Shown here one piece after another: positions 40,778 through 49,134 of a DNA stretch of 51,839 nucleotides. Every line of letters starts with the position of its first letter. The stretch's first letter is position 1. Under the pieces are notes generated by a model that saw only the letters and a program-made list of their open reading frames with translations, searched no databases and was not told the origin of the DNA. The translations under genes and the position numbers were made by a program. Source of the stretch: an uncultured Hungatella sp. (GTDB lineage: Bacteria; Bacillota; Clostridia; Lachnospirales; Lachnospiraceae); assembly GCA_947066955.1 (NCBI GenBank), contig CAMTAF010000012.1, positions 1-51,839 of the forward strand, given 5' to 3'.

Positions 40778-41227
40778 ATGGCTTTTTTGAGTTCATTTGA
40801 TATCAGCGCCTCCGGTATGAGCGCCCAGCGTATGAGAATGGACGTTGCTGCGGAGAATATAGCGAACATAGACTCTACCAGGACGGCAGGCGGAGGCGCG
40901 TACCGCCGGAAGAATATTGTCTTTGAAAGCTATGGCGCAGGTTCCTTTAAGGAGGCCATGCGCAGTGCTATGAAAGGGAACGGGTTCAGCAGCAGACATG
41001 CGGGAGTCCGTGTAGCAGGTATCGTCGAGGATGACCGTGAGATGAAGCAGGTGTACAATCCAAACCACCCGGATGCAGATGAAAACGGTTTTGTGACGAT
41101 GCCCAACGTGGATCTGTTAAAAGAGACGGTTGACAGCATGTCAGCTACCAGGTCCTATGAGGCAAACGTTACAGCTTTGAACGCGATGAAGCTGATGGCG
41201 CAGAAGGCTCTGGAGATCGGCAAATAA
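40778..41227 (+). CDS. flgC: Flagellar basal-body rod protein FlgC (displaced)
   Basis: The protein has 149 residues. It shows the FlgC pattern: FDISASGMSAQRMRMDVAAE-NIAN with TRT shortly after, YNPNHPDADENGFVTMPNVD and a C-terminal SATRSYEANVTALNAMKLM. It is a proximal rod protein. It normally follows flgB; here it is about 13.4 kb away, between cheY and fliY. ATG after CAGGAGGGAAAAAG. Confidence 0.95.
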   Translation: MAFLSSFDISASGMSAQRMRMDVAAENIANIDSTRTAGGGAYRRKNIVFESYGAGSFKEAMRSAMKGNGFSSRHAGVRVAGIVEDDREMKQVYNPNHPDADENGFVTMPNVDLLKETVDSMSATRSYEANVTALNAMKLMAQKALEIGK

Positions 41228-41273
41228 TCTTCAGAGCGGCCCGAATAAATAAGGATAAAGGAGATTGAAAAAA

Positions 41274-42806
41274 ATGGGCGCTAGCATCTTTAATGAAATG
41301 GAACTAGATGCCATAGGCGAAATTATGAATATCAGTCTCGGCGCGTCAGCAACGGCGGTTTCTACAATGCTGGGTACGACTGTGAACATTACCACGCCGG
41401 TGGTTTCTGTTCTGACTCGCGAAGAGTTTGAATTCAGGCGTCTGGAACCGGCTATCGGCGTTGAGATTGACTATGTCGAGGGACTGGATGGCAAGAATAT
41501 CATGATGTTCCGCCGCGAGGACGTGGGCATCATTGTGGGCACCATGCTGGGTGAGGACCCTCCGATGATGGAGGAACTGGATGAACTGCATATCAGCGCC
41601 ATCTGCGAGGTCATGAACCAGATGATGGGCGCCTCTGCCACGGCACTGTCCGAGTTCTTAGGCACGGTTGTCAATATATCCACTCCCAAGTCTTTTGACG
41701 TGGGAGACCCTGAAGATTTTAAAATGAAATATTTTCCGGAAAAGGATGGCATGGTGGTAGTCCGTTTCCGGCTGGAGATAGAGGGAAAGCTGAACAGTGA
41801 ATTTATGAACATCATGTCCACCAGCTTGACCAAGCGCCTTCTGGAGCCTTTTGCGGACAGCTTTGCCCAGGCGGAAGCCGCGGCTCAGCCCCAGCCGGCT
41901 CCCGAACCGCAGCCGGCCCCCGCGTCAAGCGGCGGGACCATGTCCCAGGAGGAGATCAATGCCATGCTGGCGGGAACTTCCGGCGCGGCAGAGCCTGCCC
42001 CTGCGTCAAGCGGCGGCGGAACCATGTCCCAGGAGGAGATCAACGCCATGCTGGCGGGAGCCTCTTCCGGCGGCGCGCAGCCTTCTCCGGCATCATCGGG
42101 CAGCGGCGGAACCATGTCCCAGGAGGAGATCAACGCTATGCTTGCGGGAGCCTCATCAAGCGCGGCTCCTACAGCTCCGGCATCATCGGGCAGCGGCGGG
42201 ACCATGTCTCAGGAGGAGATCAATGCCATGCTTGCCGGGAATTCCGGCGCGCCTCAGCCGGCTCCGACTCCTCAGGCAGCAGCGCCCCAGGCAGCGGCTC
42301 CTCAGATGGGGGCAGGCCAGCCTTACTATCCCTACCCGCCCATGGGAACGGATCCCATGATGATGCAGATGTTCACCCAGATGCAGCAGACGCAGCTCCA
42401 GATGATGGAGATGATGAAAGCGGTTACCGCATCTCACAGCGCGCCTGCCCAGAGCCAGCCTCAATCCCAGGCTCCTGCCGGAAATACTATTATCCGCCCC
42501 ATGTCCTCGCCTTCTATTTACGATGAGTCAGGAAACGGGGAGGAGGACAAGACCAATCAGGAGATGCTGATGAAGGTGCCTCTTGAGATCTCCGTGGAGA
42601 TCGGACGCACCAAGCGACTGGTTCGGGATATTTTGGAGTTTACCCAGGGTACCCTGGTGGTTTTAGATAAGATGGCCGGCGAGCAGGTGGATCTGTATGT
42701 CAACGGCCAGTGTATCGCAAAGGGTGATATCGTGGTTGTGGAGGACAACTTCGGTATCCGTATCACAGAGATCGTTACAAGGGAAATCAACCCGGAAAGC
42801 CTGTAG
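41274..42806 (+). CDS. fliY: Flagellar motor switch phosphatase FliY/FliN with tandem CheY-binding-like motifs
   Basis: The protein has 510 residues from the ATG ten bases after AAAGGAG; a TTG at 41265 is in frame. Residues 1-200 are a CheC-like domain with both phosphatase motifs (EIMNISLGASATA and EVMNQMMGASATA). Residues 205-370 are a Pro/Ala/Ser/Gln linker holding four copies of MSQEEINAMLAG at about 223, 251, 281 and 311, spaced 28-30 residues apart. This motif strongly resembles the N-terminal CheY-binding peptide of FliM. The C-terminal FliN/SpoA domain (about 430-505) begins LMKVPLEISVEIGRTKRL. The usual N-terminal copy of the motif is absent. It would be a switch component that also dephosphorylates CheY-P. 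Confidence 0.93.
   Translation: MGASIFNEMELDAIGEIMNISLGASATAVSTMLGTTVNITTPVVSVLTREEFEFRRLEPAIGVEIDYVEGLDGKNIMMFRREDVGIIVGTMLGEDPPMMEELDELHISAICEVMNQMMGASATALSEFLGTVVNISTPKSFDVGDPEDFKMKYFPEKDGMVVVRFRLEIEGKLNSEFMNIMSTSLTKRLLEPFADSFAQAEAAAQPQPAPEPQPAPASSGGTMSQEEINAMLAGTSGAAEPAPASSGGGTMSQEEINAMLAGASSGGAQPSPASSGSGGTMSQEEINAMLAGASSSAAPTAPASSGSGGTMSQEEINAMLAGNSGAPQPAPTPQAAAPQAAAPQMGAGQPYYPYPPMGTDPMMMQMFTQMQQTQLQMMEMMKAVTASHSAPAQSQPQSQAPAGNTIIRPMSSPSIYDESGNGEEDKTNQEMLMKVPLEISVEIGRTKRLVRDILEFTQGTLVVLDKMAGEQVDLYVNGQCIAKGDIVVVEDNFGIRITEIVTREINPESL
41937..42239 (+). repeat. Four tandem 84-90-base units in fliY
   Basis: The motif MSQEEINAMLAG is encoded at 41940-41975, 42024-42059, 42114-42149 and 42204-42239. 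Units two to four also share the upstream codons for SSG(S)GGT, with periods of 84, 90 and 90 bases. DNA identity is high enough for slippage or recombination to change copy number. Confidence 0.92.
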
Positions 42807-42807
42807 G

Positions 42808-43167
42808 ATGGAAGGTTTGACTTTGTTCCGCTCAGTGCTTACTGTACTGATTGTGCTGGTAATCGCCTATTGGTGCAGCCGTGTACTGGCAAGACAGTGG
42901 GTGAAGAACTCCGGTTCCGCAAACCTGCAGATCATTGAACAGCTGCAGGTAGGGCAGAACCAGAGGATTCTTCTCCTGAAGACAGGGGAGTCTTATTATC
43001 TGATCGGTGTCAGCCAGGCAGGGATACAGTGCTTAGGGGAGGTGAAAGGGGACTTTGAGACGGAGCCCCTGCCGCCTGGGCAGGAGGAACCGGCGCAGTT
43101 TCCTTTTCAGGAGGTTATGAAAAAATACCTGACCGGCCATTCGAAAAAGAAGGGAGGAGACCGATGA
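42808..43167 (+). CDS. fliO: Flagellar export-apparatus protein FliO
   Basis: The protein has 119 residues, ATG one base after the fliY stop. One membrane span near the N-terminus (LFRSVLTVLIVLVIAYWCSR) is followed by a small cytoplasmic domain (IIEQLQVGQNQRILLLKTGE, SYYLIGVSQAGIQCLGEV), the FliO/FliZ pattern. It helps assemble the FliP ring. The frame extends upstream within fliY but that is shadow. It overlaps fliP by four bases (ATGA). Confidence 0.88.
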   Translation: MEGLTLFRSVLTVLIVLVIAYWCSRVLARQWVKNSGSANLQIIEQLQVGQNQRILLLKTGESYYLIGVSQAGIQCLGEVKGDFETEPLPPGQEEPAQFPFQEVMKKYLTGHSKKKGGDR

Positions 43168-43820
43168 ACGACCTTCTGACGCAGCTGAACGGCGGGAATG
43201 TTCCCGTGCTGGATTTGATGTTCATGCTCACGCTGGCAGCCCTGCTGCCTTCCATTGTGGTCATGATGACGTCCTTTACCAGGACGATTATTATCCTGTC
43301 TTTTACCAGGAACGCCATGGGTGTCCAGCAGGCCCCGCCTAATATGGTGATAGTGGGGATCTCCATTTTCCTCACCTTGTATATCATGAGTCCGGTGGTG
43401 AGCCGGATCAATGAAGAAGCATATCAGCCTTATTTGAGGGAGGAGATCACTCAGGAGGAGGCGGTGGAGCGGATGGTGGTTCCCCTTAAGGAATTCATGG
43501 TCCGCAATACCTACAAGAGCACTCTGGACAATTTCGTGAGAATGTCCAACACGCCGGAGGAGGAGGAAGCCATTGACTATCCCCTCACGGTGGTTGTGCC
43601 GTCCTTTATGACAAGCGAGCTGAAAAGGGCGTTTACAGCCGGCTTCCTGATCTATCTGCCTTTCCTTCTGGTAGATATCATTGTCTCTACCACTCTGATG
43701 TCCATGGGTATGGTAATGCTTCCTCCGGCTATGATCTCCCTGCCCTTCAAGTTGCTGCTGTTTGTGACAGTTGACGGGTGGGAACTTTTGTTTTCCAGTA
43801 TTGTGCAGAGCTTCCATTAA
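43164..43820 (+). CDS. fliP: Flagellar export-gate protein FliP
   Basis: The protein has 218 residues. Hallmarks are LAALLPSIVVMMTSFTRTII, RNAMGVQQAPPNMVIVGISI and, near the C-terminus, VDIIVSTTLMSMGMVMLPPA. No cleavable signal peptide stands out. FliP, FliQ and FliR form the core of the type III export gate. ATG after AGGGAGGAGACCG. Repeat A copy 3 lies directly after it, before fliQ. Confidence 0.96.
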   Translation: MNDLLTQLNGGNVPVLDLMFMLTLAALLPSIVVMMTSFTRTIIILSFTRNAMGVQQAPPNMVIVGISIFLTLYIMSPVVSRINEEAYQPYLREEITQEEAVERMVVPLKEFMVRNTYKSTLDNFVRMSNTPEEEEAIDYPLTVVVPSFMTSELKRAFTAGFLIYLPFLLVDIIVSTTLMSMGMVMLPPAMISLPFKLLLFVTVDGWELLFSSIVQSFH

Positions 43821-43826
43821 ATAGGA

Positions 43827-43903
43827 GGAAGGCAAACGCGCAGCGTTTTCAGCATGCCTTCCGACGTACTGGCAGGTGGAGCAACGCGACGCGTGCCGTT
43901 ACC
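43827..43903 (+). repeat. Structured interspersed element, family A, copy 3
   Basis: Hairpin 1 begins GGAAGGC (43827-43833), AAACGC-GCA-GCGTTT, TCAGCAT, GCCTTCC. Linker GACGTACT. Hairpin 2 is GGCAGGTGGAGC-AAC-GCGACGCGTGCC, with two mispairs, so this arm is weaker; then GTTACC. AGGAGG flanks at 43823-43828 and 43909-43914. It separates fliP from fliQ, which are usually nearly touching. Confidence 0.87.
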
Positions 43904-43921
43904 TTAATAGGAGGGTGACTT

Positions 43922-44185
43922 ATGAGTGAAGTGGAGATCATGGATGTAATGTATCAGACTTTCCAGACAGCAGTGCTTTTGTCCATGCCCTTTTTGCTGG
44001 TGAGCATGGTGGTAGGTGTCGTGATCGCAATTTTTCAGGCAGCTACCCAGATCAATGAGCAGACCATGACTTTTGTGCCCAAGTTTCTCTCTATCTTGGT
44101 GGTCATGGGGCTTTTGGGAAGTTCGATTTTGTCCACCTTGCAGCAGTTTTTCCAGCATATGCTGACTTTGATAATAGGGAGTTAG
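43922..44185 (+). CDS. fliQ: Flagellar export-gate protein FliQ
   Basis: The protein has 87 residues and two membrane spans (about 15-40 and 52-75), exactly the family size. Conserved segment: VVGVVIAIFQAATQINEQTM. ATG after ATAGGAGGGTGACTT, whose AGGAGG is also the right flank of repeat A copy 3. fliR follows four bases after the stop. Confidence 0.96.
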   Translation: MSEVEIMDVMYQTFQTAVLLSMPFLLVSMVVGVVIAIFQAATQINEQTMTFVPKFLSILVVMGLLGSSILSTLQQFFQHMLTLIIGS

Positions 44186-44189
44186 TCTT

Positions 44190-44942
44190 ATGTTTATCTT
44201 ATTTGCCCTGGTATTCATGAGGATGACGGGAGCGGTGTTTTTTAACCCTGTGCTTGGCAGGTCCAATATCCCCAATTCCTACAAAGGGGCGCTGATCCTG
44301 ATGCTGACCCTGATGATGTATATGTCGGTGGGAGGAACCCTGACACATGAGCCTGCCACCATGATCGAGTTCGGGGTCATGCTGGTGAAGGAGCTTTTTA
44401 TGGGGTTTGTGCTGGGCTTTTCCATGGAGCTGTTCTTCATGGTGGTGCGGTACGCTTCCTCTATCATGGATCACACCATGGGGCTTTCCATGGCCCAGGT
44501 CTATGACCCCACCAACAGGACGCAGATGACGGTGTCATCGGGGCTGTACTACGCTTTTTTGTTCCTGATGTTTCTGGCAGTGGACGGACATGTGAATGTG
44601 ATCGGGATGTACTTTATATCCGCCAGGTTAGTGCCTTTCGGGGAGATCCAGATCAGGCCGGAGCTCTACCAGATGATTCTGGAGCTGTTCAAGAGCAACA
44701 TCGTCCTGGGGCTGCAGTTCGCTTTTCCCATCATAGCCATGGAGCTGGTGACGGAGGCGGCCGTGGGGATCCTTATGAGGATGATTCCCCAGATCAACGT
44801 GTTTGCCGTGAATTTCCAGCTGAAGATCCTGGTGGGACTGATGATGCTGGTGTATATGTTCAGCCCTATGGCAGATAAGATACATGTGATTTTGAGAGAT
44901 ATGTTTGTGTACATGGGGAGGCTCATCGCGGCGATGGGCTGA
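44190..44942 (+). CDS. fliR: Flagellar export-gate protein FliR
   Basis: The protein has 250 residues and about six membrane spans. Family landmarks: FMRMTGAVFFNPVLGRSNIP, FVLGFSMELFFMVVRYASSI and SMAQVYDPTNRTQMTV. It completes the FliPQR pore. The ribosome-binding site GGGAGTTAGTCTT overlaps the fliQ end. flhB starts 31 bases later. Confidence 0.95.
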   Translation: MFILFALVFMRMTGAVFFNPVLGRSNIPNSYKGALILMLTLMMYMSVGGTLTHEPATMIEFGVMLVKELFMGFVLGFSMELFFMVVRYASSIMDHTMGLSMAQVYDPTNRTQMTVSSGLYYAFLFLMFLAVDGHVNVIGMYFISARLVPFGEIQIRPELYQMILELFKSNIVLGLQFAFPIIAMELVTEAAVGILMRMIPQINVFAVNFQLKILVGLMMLVYMFSPMADKIHVILRDMFVYMGRLIAAMG

Positions 44943-44973
44943 GGAGCTTTGGGGAAGAAGGGAGTGGTGAAGC

Positions 44974-46047
44974 TTGGCGGAGTCAAACGGACAGGAAAAG
45001 ACCGAACAGCCAACCGGGAAACGAATCCGAGACGCGAGGAAAGAAGGAAATATCTTCCAGAGCAAGGATGCGGTCACGGTTGTGATGCTGTTCGGTGTAT
45101 TTTATATGGTGAAGATCATGCTCCCCTTTATTGTCAGGACGGCGAGGGAGTGTGTGCTCCATATCTTTTCCATGGCATTGACAGACGACCCGCTGGCAGC
45201 TTCCGCCCACATCTTTGCCTACATGGTGGCCGCTGTGGTCAAGTGCTCCATGCCGATTCTTCTGGTATCCATGGTTCTGGGGATTCTTGGCCATGGCATT
45301 CAGACCCGCTTTAACGTAAGCTTCAAGATGCTGAAGCCAAAGTTCAGCAAAATGAATCCCATCAACGGAATTAAGAGAATGTTCGGCATAAAAAAGCTGG
45401 TAGACCTTGCCAAAAACCTGATTAAGATTGCTTTGCTTCTCGCTTTGTTGTATAATCTGTTACAGAGTGATCTGATCCAGGTGGCAAGGATGATCGACAT
45501 GAACCTGTATGTGTCTGCCGGCCGTATGCTGGAGCTTGTGCTTGACCTGGTGGTAAAGGTATGCATTGCCTTTGCCGTTGTCGCGTTTTTAGATTATCTC
45601 TATCAGAGATGGGATCATGCCCAGAACCTGAAGATGACCAAGCAGGAAGTAAAAGAGGAGTACAAGAACACAGAGGGAAACCCGGAGATCAAGGGCAGGA
45701 TCCGAAAGGTCCAGAGGCAGATGTCCATGAGCAGGATGATGCAGAAGGTCCCGGAGGCCGACGTGATCGTAAAGAACCCCACTCATTTCGCGGTAGCCTT
45801 AAAGTACGACCCGGAGAAGAACGGGGCCCCCGTGGTGCTGGCCAAGGGCCAGGACCATGTGGCCCTGAGGATCATAAAGATCGGCGAGGAGAGCGGGGTG
45901 TCCGTGGTGGAGAACCGTCCCCTGGCCAGGGCCCTCTATGCTTCCTGCGAGGTGGACCGGGAGATCCCCGCGGAGTTCTACGGGGCGGTGGCGGAGCTTT
46001 TGGTGTACATCTACAGACAGAGCCACCGGGAAGACATGTTCCAATAG
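44974..46047 (+). CDS. flhB: Flagellar export switch protein FlhB
   Basis: The protein has 357 residues from a TTG start (AGAAGGGAGTGGTGAAGC upstream). The N-terminus is typical (KTEQPTGKRIRDARKEGNIF). Four membrane spans follow, then a cytoplasmic domain. The self-cleavage motif NPTH is present (Asn 268-Pro 269, in VIVKNPTHFAVALKYD). Cleavage there, prompted by FliK, changes export from hook to filament subunits. Confidence 0.96.
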   Translation: MAESNGQEKTEQPTGKRIRDARKEGNIFQSKDAVTVVMLFGVFYMVKIMLPFIVRTARECVLHIFSMALTDDPLAASAHIFAYMVAAVVKCSMPILLVSMVLGILGHGIQTRFNVSFKMLKPKFSKMNPINGIKRMFGIKKLVDLAKNLIKIALLLALLYNLLQSDLIQVARMIDMNLYVSAGRMLELVLDLVVKVCIAFAVVAFLDYLYQRWDHAQNLKMTKQEVKEEYKNTEGNPEIKGRIRKVQRQMSMSRMMQKVPEADVIVKNPTHFAVALKYDPEKNGAPVVLAKGQDHVALRIIKIGEESGVSVVENRPLARALYASCEVDREIPAEFYGAVAELLVYIYRQSHREDMFQ

Positions 46048-46075
46048 ATGAAAGACTGAGGGATGGAGTTTTTGC

Positions 46076-48235
46076 ATGAAAAAGTTACTGAGCTATTCCA
46101 TTGTACTGTTTGTACTGACCATTATTCTGTTATTGATCATACCGCTGCCGGAAGCCATGGTGGATGTGGCCATTATCCTCAATATGTCCCTTTCGCTGAT
46201 GATCCTGATCATCACCATGACCATCAAGGACGCTTTGGAGTTCTCCATATTTCCGTCCCTCCTGCTGGTCACCACCCTGTTCCGGCTGGGGATCAATGTT
46301 TCTACAACCAGAAACATCCTTACAAGCTCCGGATCCTCAGGACAGATCATCAAGGCCTTCGGTGATTTCATTCTCCAGGGCAACGTAGTAGTAGGCCTGG
46401 TAATTTACATGATCATCGTGCTCATGCAGTTCCTTGTTATCACCAAGGGCGCTGAGCGTGTATCCGAGGTTGCCGCCAGATTCACCCTGGATGCCATGCC
46501 CGGAAAACAGATGGCCATTGACGCGGATTTAAACTCCGGCCTGATCGACGAGCAGGAAGCCAAGGCGCGGCGTGAGAAGATCCAGAGGGAAGCTGACTTC
46601 TATGGTTCCATGGATGGCGCCACCAAGATCGTAAAAGGCGATTCCGTCATGTCCCTGATCACTACGGCAATCAACCTCATAGGCGGAAGCATCATCGGCC
46701 TGATCCAGGGCGGACAGACCGTGGGGGAGGTTTTGAACACCTACTCCATCGCCACCGTGGGCGACGGCCTGGTGGGCCAGATTCCATCCCTGCTGATCTC
46801 CGTGGCAACGGGCATGATCGTCACCAGGGCCGTGTCTGAGGGCAGCTTAAACGAGGATATCTCCAAGCAGTTTATGGCCCAGCCTGTGGCCATTATGATA
46901 AGCGGCATCGTCATCGCGGTGCTGGCTGTGATCCCGGGGATGCCGGTGATCCAGCTGCTGATCATCTCTCTCGGATTGGTGGGAGGCGGCTATTACCTGT
47001 ACAGGAGGATCGAGGCAGAGCCCGGCCTGGCAGTGGCGGGAGCAGGAGCCATGGGCGCGGGAGGCGCCACCACATTGAGGAACTACTCTCCCGAAGGGGA
47101 ACCGGCTCAGGGAGAGCCGGAACAGCCGAAGCCGGTGAGCGAGGAGGAGTTTTTCAAGGATGTCAACAACGTGTACAGCCTTCTTTCCGTGGAAGCCATT
47201 GAGATGGAGTTCGGCTACAGCCTGATCCCGCTGGTGGATGAGTCCGTGGGCGGGCGTCTGATCAACAGGATCATCATATTCCGAAGACAGTATGCCCAGG
47301 ATATGGGATTTGTCATCCCCTCCATAAGACTGCGGGACAGCTCGGCCCTGAATACGAACCAGTACTGTATCAAGATAAAGGGCGAGGAGGTGGCCAGAGG
47401 GGAGATCCTTATTGATTACTTCCTGGCTCTGGAACCGGAGAATCCGGAGAAGGAGATTGATGGCATCGAGACCATTGAGCCGGCATATGGTATTCCAAGC
47501 AAGTGGATCCGGCCGGAGGACAGAGAGATGGCGGAGATCTACGGATACACGGTTATCGATCCTCTGTCCGTGCTGGTGACCCATCTCTCGGAGGTGGTGA
47601 AGCAGCACGCCCACGAGCTGATCACCAGGCAGGAAGTGATCCACCTGGTGGAGAATATAAAGAAGACATCGCCGGAACTGATCGAGGAGGCATTTCCAAA
47701 CTTTATCTCCTACAGTCTGTTCCAGAAACTGCTTACCAGCCTTCTGAAAGAAGGCGTTCCGATTAAAGATTTGGAGACAATTATAGAGACAGCTTTGGAG
47801 ACCATATCTGATACAGGCCTTCCGGTCAGGGATGTGGATGGCCTCATTGAAAATATCAGAGCGGCGCTTAAAAGGACGATCACCCGCATGTACTGTGAGG
47901 ACGGCAGCATGAAGGTACTGACCCTGGATTCCGAGTTGGAGCGGACCATGGTAGGCTGCCTGTCCAAGGGGGATCGGGGATATTATCTGGCCTTAAGCCC
48001 GGATGTGCTCCAGAGCCTGGTCAACCAGCTGACAGGGCAGCTGAAAAAATTCAGCGGTCTCTCCCAGACGCCTGTGGTGCTCACATCTCAGGTCATGAGA
48101 GTGCATTTCTATCGGCTGATTGAACAGTTTTACCCCAATGTGAGAGTGCTGTCATTTAATGAGATATCCAACAATGTACAGATACAGTCTATTGGCAGTC
48201 TTACTCTCGAAGGCAGGGGGAGAATGGGGGCCTGA
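46076..48235 (+). CDS. flhA: Flagellar export-gate protein FlhA
   Basis: The protein has 719 residues. About eight N-terminal membrane spans (through residue about 315) contain the FHIPEP signature region (SLLLVTTLFRLGINVSTTRN; GDFILQGNVVVGLVIYMIIV; VSEVAARFTLDAMPGKQMAI). The long C-terminal cytoplasmic domain forms the nonameric ring that receives substrates and chaperones. ATG after GAGGGATGGAGTTTTTGC. In most Firmicutes flhF and flhG follow; here fliA follows directly. Confidence 0.97.
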   Translation: MKKLLSYSIVLFVLTIILLLIIPLPEAMVDVAIILNMSLSLMILIITMTIKDALEFSIFPSLLLVTTLFRLGINVSTTRNILTSSGSSGQIIKAFGDFILQGNVVVGLVIYMIIVLMQFLVITKGAERVSEVAARFTLDAMPGKQMAIDADLNSGLIDEQEAKARREKIQREADFYGSMDGATKIVKGDSVMSLITTAINLIGGSIIGLIQGGQTVGEVLNTYSIATVGDGLVGQIPSLLISVATGMIVTRAVSEGSLNEDISKQFMAQPVAIMISGIVIAVLAVIPGMPVIQLLIISLGLVGGGYYLYRRIEAEPGLAVAGAGAMGAGGATTLRNYSPEGEPAQGEPEQPKPVSEEEFFKDVNNVYSLLSVEAIEMEFGYSLIPLVDESVGGRLINRIIIFRRQYAQDMGFVIPSIRLRDSSALNTNQYCIKIKGEEVARGEILIDYFLALEPENPEKEIDGIETIEPAYGIPSKWIRPEDREMAEIYGYTVIDPLSVLVTHLSEVVKQHAHELITRQEVIHLVENIKKTSPELIEEAFPNFISYSLFQKLLTSLLKEGVPIKDLETIIETALETISDTGLPVRDVDGLIENIRAALKRTITRMYCEDGSMKVLTLDSELERTMVGCLSKGDRGYYLALSPDVLQSLVNQLTGQLKKFSGLSQTPVVLTSQVMRVHFYRLIEQFYPNVRVLSFNEISNNVQIQSIGSLTLEGRGRMGA

Positions 48236-48260
48236 CCGGCCATAGGGAGATGACGGGAAC

Positions 48261-49031
48261 ATGGTTCAAACAGATTATTTAGAAGAGAAGACCAATGAGG
48301 AGCTTCTTGAGATGTACCGGGCGGAGGGCAGGCTCGAGGTGAAGCAGGCCCTGGTGCTCCGCTATCTCTATATTGTAAAAACCATCGCAAACCAGATGCG
48401 CAATGTCTATACCGGATCCCTTCAAATGGAAGACATCATCAATGAGGGCGTCATCGCCATCATGAAAGGTCTTGACAGATATGACCCGGAGCGAGATAAT
48501 AAATTCGAGACTTTTATCTCAAGGCGCATCCGTGGCATGATCATCGATCTGGTGAGAAAAAACGACTGGATGCCCCGGGATTTCCGCAAACAGGTGAAAG
48601 CCATGGAGGAACAGCAGGCTGCCCTCGGCAGAAAGCTGGGACGGCTTCCCTCAGACGAGGAGGTAGCCTCCGCCATGGGCATGGATATACGGAAATACCG
48701 GAAACTGCAGCGCATGAGCGTTATGATGAACGTGCTTTCTCTGGACATGATAACCGATGACGAGGGGGAACACCAGTCTCTGCAGCTTTCCAGCGGAGAC
48801 GTGGAGTCCCAGCCGGAGAGAGCTTTTTTGAAAGTAGAATCCCGCCAGGTGCTGGCGGAGGCCATCAACAGCCTGAAAGAGAAGGAGAAGATGGTCGTTT
48901 CTCTGTACTATGTGGAGGAGCTGAACATGGGCCAGATCGCCCAGATCCTGGGAGTCAGCGAACCCCGTATCTCCCAGATACACAGTTCGGCTATCCGCAA
49001 ACTGAAGACTTACATGAGTCAATATAATTAG
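48261..49031 (+). CDS. fliA: RNA polymerase sigma factor FliA (sigma-28, SigD type)
   Basis: The protein has 256 residues. Region 2 contains GSLQMEDIINEGVIAIMKGL, DRYDPERDNKFETFISRRIR and GMIIDLVRKNDWMPRDFRKQ, a hallmark of the FliA/WhiG group. Region 4 contains the helix-turn-helix MGQIAQILGVSEPRISQIHS. It directs late flagellar and chemotaxis promoters, possibly including the one at 25616-25641. ATG after GGGAGATGACGGGAAC. Repeat A copy 4 starts four bases after the stop codon. Confidence 0.95.
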   Translation: MVQTDYLEEKTNEELLEMYRAEGRLEVKQALVLRYLYIVKTIANQMRNVYTGSLQMEDIINEGVIAIMKGLDRYDPERDNKFETFISRRIRGMIIDLVRKNDWMPRDFRKQVKAMEEQQAALGRKLGRLPSDEEVASAMGMDIRKYRKLQRMSVMMNVLSLDMITDDEGEHQSLQLSSGDVESQPERAFLKVESRQVLAEAINSLKEKEKMVVSLYYVEELNMGQIAQILGVSEPRISQIHSSAIRKLKTYMSQYN

Positions 49032-49035
49032 AGGA

Positions 49036-49114
49036 GGAAGGCAAAATGCGCAGCATTTTTTAGGATGCCTTCCGACGACGTGGCAGGTGACGCGAAGCGT
49101 CGCGTGCCGATACC
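49036..49114 (+). repeat. Structured interspersed element, family A, copy 4
   Basis: Hairpin 1: GGAAGGC, AAAATGC-GCA-GCATTTT, TTAGGAT, GCCTTCC. The inner stem differs from copies 1-3 (AAACGC/GCGTTT) by compensating changes. Hairpin 2: GGCAGGTGACGC-GAA-GCGTCGCGTGCC, again with compensating changes against copy 1. AGGAGG flanks at 49032-49037 and 49120-49125, the right one being the ribosome-binding site of the next gene. Confidence 0.88.
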
Positions 49115-49134
49115 AGGATAGGAGGAGGAGAGAC

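Noticed and set aside
41851-42360. Arg/Pro/Ala-rich alternative frame over the fliY repeats
   Set aside because: It is a shadow frame produced by the repetitive GC-rich linker of fliY.
1325-49114. Could the family A copies form a CRISPR array
   Set aside because: The copies are single units kilobases apart without regularly spaced spacers.
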